This document shows positions 1 to 6,833 of a DNA stretch of 10,393 nucleotides, piece by piece. Position numbers and translations under genes: made by a program. This stretch comes from Dysgonamonadaceae bacterium. Lineage in GTDB: Bacteria; Bacteroidota; Bacteroidia; Bacteroidales; Azobacteroidaceae. Each line of letters begins with the position of its first letter. Position 1 is the first letter of the stretch. The stretch is from NCBI GenBank assembly GCA_031255425.1, contig JAIRSN010000228.1, forward strand, positions 1 through 10,393, read 5' to 3'. The notes under the pieces are model-generated. The model was not told the origin of the DNA, ran no database searches, and saw nothing but the letters and a program-made list of their open reading frames with translations.

Positions 1-77
1 TCTATCACCCCGCCGATAGCTTCTCCATGCGATTCTCCAAAGGAAGTCAACCGGAATTTATGGCCAAAAGTATTCAT
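1..77 (-). CDS. aroC: Chorismate synthase, N-terminal part (cut by window edge)
   Basis: Chorismate synthase converts 5-enolpyruvylshikimate-3-phosphate to chorismate using reduced FMN, the last step of the shikimate pathway, in the cytoplasm. Only the first 25 codons are present. Reading leftward from the ATG at 77-75 the protein begins MNTFGHKFRLTSFGESHG and continues EAIGGVI. The MNTFG start and the GESHG motif are hallmarks of AroC. The gene starts only 6 bp after the slyD stop codon, so the two are probably co-transcribed from the slyD promoter. The fragment is short, but the motif is specific enough for a firm call. Nothing can be said about the rest of the protein. Confidence 0.93.
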   Translation of the reverse strand, partial: MNTFGHKFRLTSFGESHGEAIGGVI

Positions 78-83
78 TACTGA

Positions 84-632
84 TTAATTACATCCGCAGT
101 CGCATTTGTCTTCCGCATCGCAACTGCTGCAGTTGCATCCTCCGTGGGGTTGGGTGAGCGCTGCGATTTCTTCCGCCGTCGCTTCGTGAACGTCTATCAC
201 TTTGCCGTCGAAATGCAGTGTTTCGCCGGCGAGGGGATGGTTGAAATCCATGACGACCACCTCCGCTTTGACTTCCAGCACAGAACCCATCAAACGGTTG
301 CCCTGTGCATCCATCATCGGAAGTGTTTCCCCTTCGGAAATCCGGCTCTTATCGAATTTCCCCTCTATTTCGAATATTTTCTTGGGTAATTCGACGACAT
401 TTTCTTCCTTATATTCACCGTATGCCTCTTCGGGACGCAACGAGAAAGAAAACTTATCGCCCGGTTGCAGTCCTTCGATGTTCCGTTCAAAGGCTTCGAG
501 CATCATGCCCATACCATATATAAACGATAACGGACGTTCTTCGGTGGCACGCTCCATCAATTCCTGTTCGCCGTCTTGTCCAACATTTAAATCGTATGTC
601 AATGATACGAACTTGTCTTTCGAAATTTTCAT
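84..632 (-). CDS. slyD: SlyD-type FKBP peptidyl-prolyl cis-trans isomerase
   Basis: SlyD proteins are cytoplasmic prolyl isomerases and chaperones built from an FKBP domain with an inserted IF (insert-in-flap) chaperone domain. In this 182-residue protein the first FKBP part includes the GMGMMLEAFE stretch (about 40-49). The flap/IF insert follows at about 65-125, and the family signature DFNHPLAGETLHF closes the fold at about 129-141. The tail carries six cysteines (166, 168, 171, 177, 179 and 181) plus His163. This resembles the metal-binding tail of E. coli SlyD, which binds Ni/Zn; metal binding here is inferred. The ATG at 632 gives the usual N-terminus. An exact TAnnTTTG box sits 27 bp upstream, so the gene has its own promoter and likely leads a slyD-aroC transcript. 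Confidence 0.93.
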   Translation of the reverse strand: MKISKDKFVSLTYDLNVGQDGEQELMERATEERPLSFIYGMGMMLEAFERNIEGLQPGDKFSFSLRPEEAYGEYKEENVVELPKKIFEIEGKFDKSRISEGETLPMMDAQGNRLMGSVLEVKAEVVVMDFNHPLAGETLHFDGKVIDVHEATAEEIAALTQPHGGCNCSSCDAEDKCDCGCN

Positions 633-659
633 TCTTTATTTATTTTTTAGTTAATCCGA

Positions 660-667
660 CAAAGGTA
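660..667 (-). promoter_or_regulatory. Bacteroidetes -7 promoter element for slyD
   Basis: Read leftward the sequence is TACCTTTG, an exact match to the TAnnTTTG -7 consensus of the Bacteroidetes primary sigma factor. It lies 27 bp before the slyD ATG. No good TTTG -33 box is visible at the expected distance, where the sequence is already the 3' end of malY. Confidence 0.6.
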
Positions 668-678
668 AGCAATAATCT

Positions 679-1848
679 TCAGATTAGCGCGCGCTTCAAC
701 CGGTGCAGCGCCTGCACCAAAACCGCTCTCGGACAGCCTATGTTCATGCGCATAAACCCGCGTCCTTCTTCTCCGAACATTTCGCCGTCGTTGAGCGCCA
801 GTCCGGCTTTTTCGACAAACAGTGCGTTGAGCGCTTTTTGGTCTAATCCCAATTCCCGGCAATCCAACCAGACCAAAAAGGATGCGTCCGGGATAAAGGC
901 TTTGATGGACGGGATATTTTCCTTTAAATACGTATCCACCCATTGAATGTTGCCTTCGATATAGCGAAGCATTTGGCTTCGCCATCCGGCTCCGTGGTTG
1001 TAGGCCGTCTCGGTCACGACGTAGGAGAAAATAGTCCCGGCGTTCAGTTCGCAGGATTCGAGGAAGGAATGGAACTTTTCGCGCAGTTGTTTATTGGGAA
1101 TAATCGAATGGGAACTGACGATTCCGGCGGTGTTGAACGTCTTGGAGGGCGCCATAAAGGTAATGCTGTTCTGCCGGGCGGCTTCGGATACCGAAGCAAA
1201 CGGGAGGTGCCGGTGCCCGAACAATGCCATGTCGGAATGGATTTCGTCCGAAATAACCGGCACGTTCTTTTCCGCACAGATCTCCGCCAGTTCTGCCAGC
1301 GTTTCCCTGTCCCAGGTAATCCCTACCGGATTGTGCGGATTGGCGAGAATCAGCAGTTTACAGTCTTCGTCGATCATCCGGCGCAACCCGTCCAGGTCCA
1401 TTCTATACCGGTGGTTTTCTTCGATTAACGGATTGTAAGCCACCCGGCGGCGGTGCATCAGGGGAAGCAGCCGGAAGGGATGATACACGGGCGGCTGGAT
1501 AATGACCTTGTCGTCCGGGCGGGTAAATTGCATAATCACGAAGGCAATCCCCTTCACAATACCGGGGATGTAGGAAATCCATTCTTTTTCGATAGCCCAG
1601 CCGTGATTCTTTTCCACCCAGTCGATAATCGCCCGGTAGTAGGCATCGGAAGGCATTGTGTACCCGAAAATACCCCGGTCGCACCGCGCTTTCAGCGCCT
1701 CAAGGATAAAATCGCCGCATTTAAAATCCATATCCGCCACCCAGAGCGGAATCAAATCCGGGTGGCCGAAACGTTCCTGCAAAGCATCCGTCTTCAGGGC
1801 ATTCGTTCCTCTCCGGTCAACCGGTTCATCAAAATTATATTGTTTCAT
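679..1848 (-). CDS. MalY/PatB-family PLP-dependent C-S lyase / aminotransferase
   Basis: This is a fold-type I PLP enzyme of the MalY/PatB family, whose members cleave C-S bonds (cystathionine beta-lyase or cysteine desulfhydrase activity) and are related to class I/II aminotransferases. From the ATG at 1848 the protein is 389 residues, normal for the family. Visible marks are the N-terminal PLWVADMDF, the substrate/PLP motif NPHNPVG (about 170-176), DEIHSD (about 201-206) with the Asp that contacts the PLP ring nitrogen, and SKTFN with the Schiff-base lysine at about 236. A TTG two codons upstream (1854) is a possible but less likely start. An exact TACCTTTG box ends 14 bp before the ATG, so the leader would be very short. 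Substrate cannot be told from sequence; cystathionine or cysteine is the usual guess. Confidence 0.9.
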   Translation of the reverse strand: MKQYNFDEPVDRRGTNALKTDALQERFGHPDLIPLWVADMDFKCGDFILEALKARCDRGIFGYTMPSDAYYRAIIDWVEKNHGWAIEKEWISYIPGIVKGIAFVIMQFTRPDDKVIIQPPVYHPFRLLPLMHRRRVAYNPLIEENHRYRMDLDGLRRMIDEDCKLLILANPHNPVGITWDRETLAELAEICAEKNVPVISDEIHSDMALFGHRHLPFASVSEAARQNSITFMAPSKTFNTAGIVSSHSIIPNKQLREKFHSFLESCELNAGTIFSYVVTETAYNHGAGWRSQMLRYIEGNIQWVDTYLKENIPSIKAFIPDASFLVWLDCRELGLDQKALNALFVEKAGLALNDGEMFGEEGRGFMRMNIGCPRAVLVQALHRLKRALI

Positions 1849-1862
1849 TGTCAATTTTTCCG

Positions 1863-1870
1863 CAAAGGTA
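1863..1870 (-). promoter_or_regulatory. -7 promoter element for the malY-like gene
   Basis: Leftward this reads TACCTTTG, matching TAnnTTTG exactly and identical to the slyD box. It ends 14 bp before the ATG at 1848, so transcription would begin roughly 5-10 bases before the start codon, giving a nearly leaderless mRNA. No clear -33 TTTG is visible. Confidence 0.55.
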
Positions 1871-1921
1871 GTGCAAAATTCAGGTTATTTTTGCGGAAAC
1901 CGGAAATTAAACAGGCTTATA

Positions 1922-1953
1922 CTTGACATTTAAGAATATATGTACTACATTTG
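1922..1953 (+). promoter_or_regulatory. Promoter of the HU gene
   Basis: TACATTTG at 1946-1953 matches the Bacteroidetes -7 consensus exactly. A near-consensus -33 element CTTG lies at 1922-1925 with a 20-bp spacer, within the expected range. Predicted transcription starts around 1958-1962, giving an AT-rich 5' leader of about 36-40 bases before the ATG at 1998. This is the best-formed promoter in the window. Confidence 0.7.
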
Positions 1954-1997
1954 GCCTCGAAACAAGTTAAATATAGTTTAATTTTAATTTTTTTACC

Positions 1998-2264
1998 ATG
2001 AATAAAACAGAATTAATTACTGCAATGGCCGCCGATTCGGGGCTGAGCAAAGTGAGTGCAAAAAAAGCGTTGGAAAGTTTCCTGGCAATCCTTTCTAAAG
2101 AACTGAAAGCGGGTGGAAAAGTCTCATTGGTCGGGCACGGAACGTATCAGGTGGTCGAAAAAGCAGCCCGTACCGGCATTAACCCTCAAACAAAGGCGCC
2201 GATCCGGATACCCGCCGGGAAAACGGTTAAATTCAAACCGAGCGAGCAGATCAAACATTTGTAA
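1998..2264 (+). CDS. HU-family nucleoid-associated DNA-binding protein
   Basis: HU proteins are small basic dimers that bend and compact DNA with little sequence preference. This one has 88 residues, close to the usual 90. It starts MNKTELITAMA and carries the alpha-helical dimerisation half (about 1-40), then GKVSLVGHGTYQV in place of the common GFGTF turn (about 40-52). The DNA-binding arm follows with RTGINPQTKAPIRIPAG (about 58-74), containing the conserved Arg and the Pro that intercalates in HU/IHF arms. It ends with KTVKFKPSEQIKHL. It is the only rightward gene in the window and stands alone, with its own promoter, two terminator-like hairpins after the stop, and then a 42-bp palindrome array. 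The GHGTY variant is a mild departure from the family norm. Confidence 0.95.
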   Translation: MNKTELITAMAADSGLSKVSAKKALESFLAILSKELKAGGKVSLVGHGTYQVVEKAARTGINPQTKAPIRIPAGKTVKFKPSEQIKHL

Positions 2265-2295
2265 TTCCTTTTTAGCGAGTGTATTCTCGGACACG

Positions 2296-2316
2296 GAGGC
2301 GTTGCCTCTTTTATTT
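2296..2316 (+). terminator. Rho-independent terminator after the HU gene
   Basis: GAGGC (2296-2300), loop GTT, GCCTC (2304-2308) form a 5-bp stem followed directly by TTTTATTT. It lies 31 bp after the HU stop codon. The stem is short but the arrangement is that of an intrinsic terminator. Confidence 0.55.
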
Positions 2317-2326
2317 CAGTATCAAC

Positions 2327-2365
2327 CCCGGGTGACCCGACAAACGTCCCCGGGCGTTTTTTTTT
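2327..2365 (+). terminator. Second terminator-like hairpin with T9 tail
   Basis: CCCGGG at 2327-2332 can pair with CCCGGG at 2349-2354, followed by CG and nine T residues at 2357-2365. It would back up the first terminator. CCCGGG is self-complementary and the left copy overlaps the first short palindrome of the array (centre 2334), so alternative folds compete. Confidence 0.45.
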
Positions 2366-2635
2366 GCTTTCGGGGTAACCCCGAAAACGTCCCGGGCAAA
2401 TTTTTACGGTTGTGGGGTAACCCCAAAAACGCCCCAGGCAAATTTTTACGGTTGTGGGGTAACCCCAAAAACGTCCCAGGCAAATTTTTACGGTTTTGGG
2501 ACAACCCCAATCGTAAAAAATTAACAGATTTTCGTTTTTGGGGCGACCCCAATGTCAAAAAATTAACAGGTTTTCGTTTTTGGGGAAACCCCAATGTCAA
2601 GAAATTAACAGATTTTCGCTTTCCGGGTATCCCGG
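2329..2635. repeat. Array of eight GGGG-NNN-CCCC palindromes, 42-bp period
   Basis: Eight short palindromes with 3-nt centres are centred at 2334, 2377, 2419, 2461, 2503, 2545, 2587 and 2629; all but the first interval (43) are exactly 42 bp. Cores are GGGG-TAA-CCCC (three copies), GGGG-CGA-CCCC, GGGG-AAA-CCCC, CGGG-TGA-CCCG and CCGGG-TAT-CCCGG; the copy at 2503 has one stem mismatch. Stem positions covary: the fourth pair from the loop is G-C in most copies but C-G at 2334 and 2629, and the fifth is T-A or C-G. Linkers are 31 bp. Those left of 2503 begin AAAAACG, while those right of it end CGTTTTT or a near variant, so orientation flips in the middle. The array fills the gap between the convergent HU and acyltransferase genes. 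Its function is unknown. Fixed linkers argue against CRISPR. A 14-residue coding repeat is the main alternative. Confidence 0.9.
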
Positions 2636-2695
2636 CGTGCGAAAAAAACCTCATTTCTACCTAATTTTATAAACAAACAGACACAGTAGCTCAAA

Positions 2696-2712
2696 GACAT
2701 ATCCCCTATGTC
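2696..2712. repeat. Small inverted repeat at the end of the acyltransferase gene
   Basis: GACATA (2696-2701), loop TCCCC, TATGTC (2707-2712) form a 6-bp perfect stem that includes the acyltransferase stop codon (2706-2708). No T-run follows on the leftward strand, so it is a poor intrinsic terminator. No better terminator was seen for this operon end. Confidence 0.3.
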
Positions 2713-3779
2713 CCAACCTCATTACCTTCAAACAGGCTGCGCCGCCGTTTTGGCAGAAATCTTTTTTCCCATAAATGCCACGACAACCACGACAAAACCG
2801 AGAGCAACCCGAAACAGGAAAGAAACAAGAGAAAAGGACGGCCGTTCAGCCATCCGAAGTGGATAAACAACTGAATGACCGGAAAATGATAGAGGTAAAA
2901 ACCATACGAAAGATCGCCGATCCGGGAAACCGCCGCCAGGCTTTTGAAGAAATAAGCAAACGAAATAAGCACAACCGCCAGCGCCAGCGGATAAACAATC
3001 TCAACCGCCACCGATTGAACGAAATATTGCAGGAAGAAAATCAACAGCGCCACCGGTAAAACCCATTTGATCCGCCGTTTGAAGAAATCAAAATAAAACA
3101 ACAGCGCGGCGCCCGAAATAAAAAACCGGATTTGCCCCAGGAACTGTTTTTTTAAGGTAAGATAGATCGTTTCGCCCGAAATATCGTAAAGGTAATTCAT
3201 ATAATAATAGAAAGAAAACGATAAAACATACAATCCGGCAAAGATTAAAAACGGTTTCTTCCGGAGGAACAACACCAGGAAAGGCACGAAAAGATACAAG
3301 ACCACCTCCACTTTGAGCGTCCACAGCGAGCCATTGATAACCGGTTGCAGGTTGCCGGAAAAAACGCCGGGCAAGGTCGGTTGCAGGAAGTTCATAAACG
3401 TGAGATTCGCCGCCAGGTACCGGTAGAAGGCATTGGAGGAGAAATATTCCGAAAAAGAAAACGAACTCACCAGCGAGAGCAACAAAGCGCAGGCAACAAC
3501 GGTCAGAGCGTACGCGGGGACGATTCGCCGGATCCGTTTTTTTGCGTAATCCAACAGGTTACGGCTTCTGTAATAGCTCCGGATAATCAAAAAACCACTG
3601 ATAACAAAGAACCCGGAAACCCGCATGGGACCGGAGATCGGCCAGTAGAACAACTCGGCGCCGGTCAACACTTTGAAGTGCGACAGGAAGACGGAAAAAG
3701 CCAGCAGCAGGCGCAAAAAAGTAAAACTGTTTTTTTCCGAAATGTCCGGAGAGAAAGATTGTTCCGTGTAAAGTCTCAT
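2706..3779 (-). CDS. Acyltransferase-3 family (OafA/YrhL-like) membrane protein
   Basis: Acyltransferase-3 proteins are polytopic inner-membrane enzymes that move acyl groups, often acetyl, onto extracytoplasmic glycans such as O-antigen, capsule or other surface sugars. The 357-residue protein shows the family N-terminus: Phe/Leu-rich first helix with FLRLLLAFSVFLSHF (Arg23, and His34 at the usual catalytic position), GFFVISGFLI (56-65), and the basic RIRRIVPAY segment (82-90). About ten hydrophobic helices follow. Length is typical for a transporter-like domain without the SGNH extension. It begins 20 bp after porZ on the same strand, so it is probably the last gene of that operon. Since PorZ belongs to the pathway that attaches cargo to anionic LPS in Porphyromonas, a role in modifying LPS or a related surface glycan is a reasonable inference. 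The acceptor is not visible in sequence. Confidence 0.88.
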   Translation of the reverse strand: MRLYTEQSFSPDISEKNSFTFLRLLLAFSVFLSHFKVLTGAELFYWPISGPMRVSGFFVISGFLIIRSYYRSRNLLDYAKKRIRRIVPAYALTVVACALLLSLVSSFSFSEYFSSNAFYRYLAANLTFMNFLQPTLPGVFSGNLQPVINGSLWTLKVEVVLYLFVPFLVLFLRKKPFLIFAGLYVLSFSFYYYMNYLYDISGETIYLTLKKQFLGQIRFFISGAALLFYFDFFKRRIKWVLPVALLIFFLQYFVQSVAVEIVYPLALAVVLISFAYFFKSLAAVSRIGDLSYGFYLYHFPVIQLFIHFGWLNGRPFLLFLSCFGLLSVLSWLSWHLWEKRFLPKRRRSLFEGNEVGT

Positions 3780-3799
3780 GCAAAAGGCGCTTTACCGGG

Positions 3800-6169
3800 T
3801 TATTTCAGCACCATTATTTTGGTGACAACGCCTTGGCTCCCATCGGGAAGGGTCGCAAAAACAAGGTAGATGCCGGCTTTGACGGCGGCGCCGGCGGCAT
3901 TGGTGCAGTTCCACGAGTATTGCCCCCCCTTGGAAACGCCCCGGTTGACCAGGTTCCCGGCGATGTCGGTGATTTTAATGTCCGAACTGCCGACCAATCC
4001 GCTGATTGTCACCAGACTGTTTCTTCTCGGGTCGACCGGGTTCGGGTAGGCGTGTATGTTCGAATAGTCGGGCGCACCCTTCACGGCATCGCCCATGTAA
4101 GAAACCAGCCCTTTGTCGGTTCCGATAAACACTTCGCCCGTATCGTGGTTGATGGCGATGGCGGTGATATTGTCCGAAATAAGATTGGAATTGCGGGTGT
4201 TAAAGTTTTCCACGGTCCAGTTTCCCTCGGAATTTTCCAGGATAAAGACGCCTTCGCCGCCGGTACCGATCCATTTCCGGTTGCCGCCGTCGATGGCGAT
4301 GGCGGTTACCCGCTGGTTTTCCATAACATAGAAGCCCGTGTTCTGTTGGTCGGTCGAAACAATCCGCGTGCATAAGCCCTCGCCGACCTGGGCGGGGGAG
4401 GTGAACGTAATCGGTCCTATATCGGTTCCCACCCATATTGTGCCGTCTAAATCTTCCGCGATGCAGGAATAAGTCGTCGCGTTGACCGTCCGGTCCTGTT
4501 GGTCCCTGAACAGGCTGGAGTGGTAGGCGGTGTCGTCCGACGGATTGTCCATCGTGTTGTTATCGTCTAATACCCAAACGCCTATGGACGCCCGGTATTT
4601 ATTGATCCATTTGAAATTGTTCCGGTCGATAAACAACTGGTAGGTCCACACCTTGGCAATATCGGGGTAGTAGAACGATGCCCATTGCCTGTCGGCGGTC
4701 AGTACGCTCAATCCGTTTTGCGCCTCTGCATTAGCGACATAAAGATTGTTGTTCCGGTCGAAGGCAAGGCTTGCCGCCCGGACATAGAGTTCCGGGTGAA
4801 AGCCGGGGTTTGCCGTTTGCAAGGCGTTGTTGGTGTTGGTGTAGGAGTGCAGTTTGAGCAGGACGGTATCCTGGAACTCGTATATCCCATCGTGGAAGCC
4901 GCCCACGAAATAATGGTTGGGATCGCGCGGATCGACAGCCACCGAGGTGAAATCGCGGCACCAGGGCGTGCCGTTGAAGTTCAGTCCGGAGGCTTTGGCG
5001 ATGGCCTGGTCGTCGAAGTTGGTCCACTTCCCGTTTTCGTAGATCATAAACGTTCCGCTGACGTTCCGGTTGTCCACATGTCCGCCGACGACCAGCAGTT
5101 TGCCGGCAGTATAAGTCATATAAAAACAATGGTTCCGCAGCGGGCTGTCCACCTTGATGCCCTGCGTGAGCAATGAATACCCGTCCACGCCGGTTTCTTT
5201 CTTTATGCTTATCAGTCCGGTACGCAGTTGCGCCACCCAGTAGGTGTCTTTCGACTGATACGAACTGATGGCTGCCGCCGTCACCTTTGCTTCGGTCGCT
5301 TTCGCGGCGAGGTCGGTGTAGAAATAGATGGTGTTGGATAAGCAGAGGACCAGTTGGTCGTTCAGCACGGTCAGTTGCCGGCAGGCGCCGGTGTGGAGCG
5401 TGTTTACGCTTCCTTCTTTGGAGGCACTGACAATGCGGTTGTTGCTTCCGTCGTGGAAGATCAGCCGGTCTTTGAAGACAGTCATCCGGTCGATGCGGGT
5501 TTCATCGCCGTCGTATACCAGTTCGTCGAAAGGCGTCCAGTTTTCCTTGTCCATCAGGTTGGCGGCGATCGGCGCCCGCCGGATGCCCTCGCTCGTGGCG
5601 GCGTAGAGCTGGTCGCCCCATTGGCAGACGGCATGGACATTCAGCCCCAGCTTACATTCGGTTTTTATCTCTTTCCGCTCCGTATCCACGACGACGATGC
5701 CGAAGCCCGTGGCTATGTAAGCCTGCTTGCCGATGATCCGGAGGCTGTTGATGGATTTGTTCGTCACGGTTTCGTTCTTTATATTCGGAAGATTGTAGAC
5801 ATTGTTCTTTCCCATAAACAGGTCGATGTTGGCATTGTCGTAAACAAGTACCAGCGTTTGGGTTTCGGGACAATAATCCATTTGCGCGATACCGATGTCG
5901 TTGAGTCCTTCCCGGAAAGAGTAAGTCAAGACCTCGTTGTCTTCCTTCGAGAAGGAGAGCAGCACGCCGTCGTTGTATACCTTTCCGTCGTTATAGGCTC
6001 CGCGGTAGACCGCAAAGACACGGTTCGGCGTTTCGGTCGTCAGTATGGCTTCCTGATACGCCAGGTAGGTTTTCCACGTTCCTATCCGAGATCTCTGCGC
6101 TTGTAAAGCCGTAGGAAACAGGCAGAACAGACAAGCGATTGCAAGGGAATTAAACCGGATCGTTTTCAT
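3800..6169 (-). CDS. porZ: Type IX secretion system protein PorZ (beta-propeller, T9SS CTD)
   Basis: PorZ is a surface-exposed component of the type IX secretion attachment complex (with PorU, PorV and PorQ in P. gingivalis), where it binds anionic LPS and supplies it for cargo anchoring. This 789-residue protein is close to the P. gingivalis length. A Sec signal peptide is clear ([23 protein letters not shown], cut near residue 24), followed by the PorZ-like opening [14 protein letters not shown]. Two beta-propeller regions follow. Late blades carry the regulator-propeller motif: IWVGTD (578-583), WIGTGG (about 633-638) and VFIGTD (about 680-685). The C-terminus, [10 protein letters not shown] onward (708-789), is a T9SS type-A sorting domain ending KIMVLK. 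The start overlaps the rdgB 3' end by 20 nt, suggesting coupled translation. A generic two-component-regulator propeller protein is the alternative, but there is no kinase, and the length, N-terminus and CTD fit PorZ. Confidence 0.87.
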   Translation of the reverse strand: MKTIRFNSLAIACLFCLFPTALQAQRSRIGTWKTYLAYQEAILTTETPNRVFAVYRGAYNDGKVYNDGVLLSFSKEDNEVLTYSFREGLNDIGIAQMDYCPETQTLVLVYDNANIDLFMGKNNVYNLPNIKNETVTNKSINSLRIIGKQAYIATGFGIVVVDTERKEIKTECKLGLNVHAVCQWGDQLYAATSEGIRRAPIAANLMDKENWTPFDELVYDGDETRIDRMTVFKDRLIFHDGSNNRIVSASKEGSVNTLHTGACRQLTVLNDQLVLCLSNTIYFYTDLAAKATEAKVTAAAISSYQSKDTYWVAQLRTGLISIKKETGVDGYSLLTQGIKVDSPLRNHCFYMTYTAGKLLVVGGHVDNRNVSGTFMIYENGKWTNFDDQAIAKASGLNFNGTPWCRDFTSVAVDPRDPNHYFVGGFHDGIYEFQDTVLLKLHSYTNTNNALQTANPGFHPELYVRAASLAFDRNNNLYVANAEAQNGLSVLTADRQWASFYYPDIAKVWTYQLFIDRNNFKWINKYRASIGVWVLDDNNTMDNPSDDTAYHSSLFRDQQDRTVNATTYSCIAEDLDGTIWVGTDIGPITFTSPAQVGEGLCTRIVSTDQQNTGFYVMENQRVTAIAIDGGNRKWIGTGGEGVFILENSEGNWTVENFNTRNSNLISDNITAIAINHDTGEVFIGTDKGLVSYMGDAVKGAPDYSNIHAYPNPVDPRRNSLVTISGLVGSSDIKITDIAGNLVNRGVSKGGQYSWNCTNAAGAAVKAGIYLVFATLPDGSQGVVTKIMVLK

Positions 6170-6740
6170 CTAAAAAGAGTTTTAATTTGTTTATAGCGTT
6201 AGCCCTGTGGCTGATTGTATTCTTGAGGACGGTTCCCATTTCCGCAAACGTTTCGCCAAATCCTTCGGGAACGAAGATGGGATCGTAACCGAAACCGGCG
6301 GTTCCCCTTTCTTCCCGGACCAGGCATCCGTTGACGATTCCTTCGAAGAGGCGCTCCTGTCCGTCCGTTACCAGCGCAATCACGGTCCGGAAGCGGGCGG
6401 AGTAATCCTTTTTTCCTTCCAGTTCCCGCAATACTTTCTGCCTGTTCGCTTTGGAATCTTTCGCTTCCCCGGCATAACGCGCCGAATATACGCCGGGGGC
6501 GTTGTTCAGCGCCGTCACTTCCAGTCCGGTGTCATCGGAGAAGCAATCCAGGCGGTAATTTGTTTTTACGTAGCGTGCTTTCAGCAGCGCGTTTCCTTCC
6601 AGCGTATCCGCCGTTTCGGGAATTTCTTCCGTGCAACCGATGTCCTTCAGGGACAATATCCGGAAGGCGTCCCCCAGTATTTCCCGGACTTCTTCCAGTT
6701 TATGATTGTTGTTTGTTGCGAAAACCAATTGTTTTTTCAT
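6150..6740 (-). CDS. rdgB: XTP/dITP (non-canonical purine NTP) pyrophosphatase, RdgB/HAM1 family
   Basis: RdgB hydrolyses dITP, XTP and related deaminated purine nucleotides to monophosphates, keeping them out of DNA and RNA. From the ATG at 6740 the protein has 196 residues and begins [17 protein letters not shown], the family's substrate-binding T/S-x-N-x-x-K motif near the N-terminus (Lys14). SDDTGLEV contains the paired acidic residues (about 69-70) used for metal and catalysis, FGYDPIF binds the base, and SHRANAI near the C-terminus completes the site. An in-frame upstream ATG at 6761 would add seven residues absent from the family, so 6740 is preferred. The 3' end overlaps porZ by 20 nt. 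Confidence 0.96.
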   Translation of the reverse strand: MKKQLVFATNNNHKLEEVREILGDAFRILSLKDIGCTEEIPETADTLEGNALLKARYVKTNYRLDCFSDDTGLEVTALNNAPGVYSARYAGEAKDSKANRQKVLRELEGKKDYSARFRTVIALVTDGQERLFEGIVNGCLVREERGTAGFGYDPIFVPEGFGETFAEMGTVLKNTISHRANAINKLKLFLDENDPV

Positions 6741-6780
6741 AGTATTAATAACGTAAAGCAACGCAAAAAATTACATTCCG

Positions 6781-6803
6781 GCAGGATAAACGCTTTATCC
6801 TGC
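6781..6803. terminator. Perfect 10-bp hairpin between yitT and rdgB
   Basis: GCAGGATAAA (6781-6790), loop CGC, TTTATCCTGC (6794-6803) form a perfect 10-bp stem with a 3-nt loop. On the leftward strand it is followed by CGGAATGTAA and then a run of six T's, so the T-run is about 10 nt late for a classic intrinsic terminator. It could attenuate read-through from yitT into rdgB, stabilise the yitT 3' end, or act as an RNA-processing signal. Nothing similar follows it on the rightward strand. Confidence 0.45.
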
Positions 6804-6833
6804 GTTGGCTCTGTATATTCCCGCCTTTCGCTG

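Larger units (their letters stand above)
2322..2654 (-). other. Open frame through the palindrome array (14-residue repeats), doubtful gene
   Basis: Because the repeat period is divisible by three, a leftward frame of 110 codons stays open from an ATG at 2654 to a TGA at 2322. It encodes seven 14-residue units, for example GFPQKRKPVNFLTL in the first half and GLPHNRKNLPGAFL in the second. The product would be strongly basic, with no signal peptide and no recognised domain. A rightward frame over the same stretch is also open (units such as RLWGNPKNVPGKFL) but has no start of its own outside the HU gene. No good promoter or ribosome site is visible before 2654. Openness on both strands and covarying palindrome arms favour a nucleic-acid role, so this is flagged rather than called a gene. 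Confidence 0.25.

Noticed and set aside
943..1428. 161-codon rightward open frame
   Set aside because: It is antisense to the malY-like gene, whose PLP lysine and NPHNPVG motif are clear.
1854..1854. TTG start for the malY-like gene
   Set aside because: It adds only Met-Thr before an ATG at 1848 that fits the family N-terminus and is the commoner start type.
2329..2635. CRISPR-like array
   Set aside because: The stretches between palindromes are themselves repeated and invert at the centre. CRISPR spacers would be unique, and no cas genes are present.
2113..2664. 183-codon rightward frame through hup and the array
   Set aside because: Its start lies inside the HU gene in another frame. It has no start of its own beyond hup and is open through the array because the period is divisible by three.
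5354..6106. 250-codon rightward open frame
   Set aside because: It lies wholly antisense to porZ, which has a signal peptide, propeller motifs and a sorting domain. The antisense product shows no recognisable domain.
6761..6761. Upstream ATG for rdgB
   Set aside because: It would add MLYVINT, which the family lacks, whereas the ATG at 6740 gives the standard [11 protein letters not shown] start.
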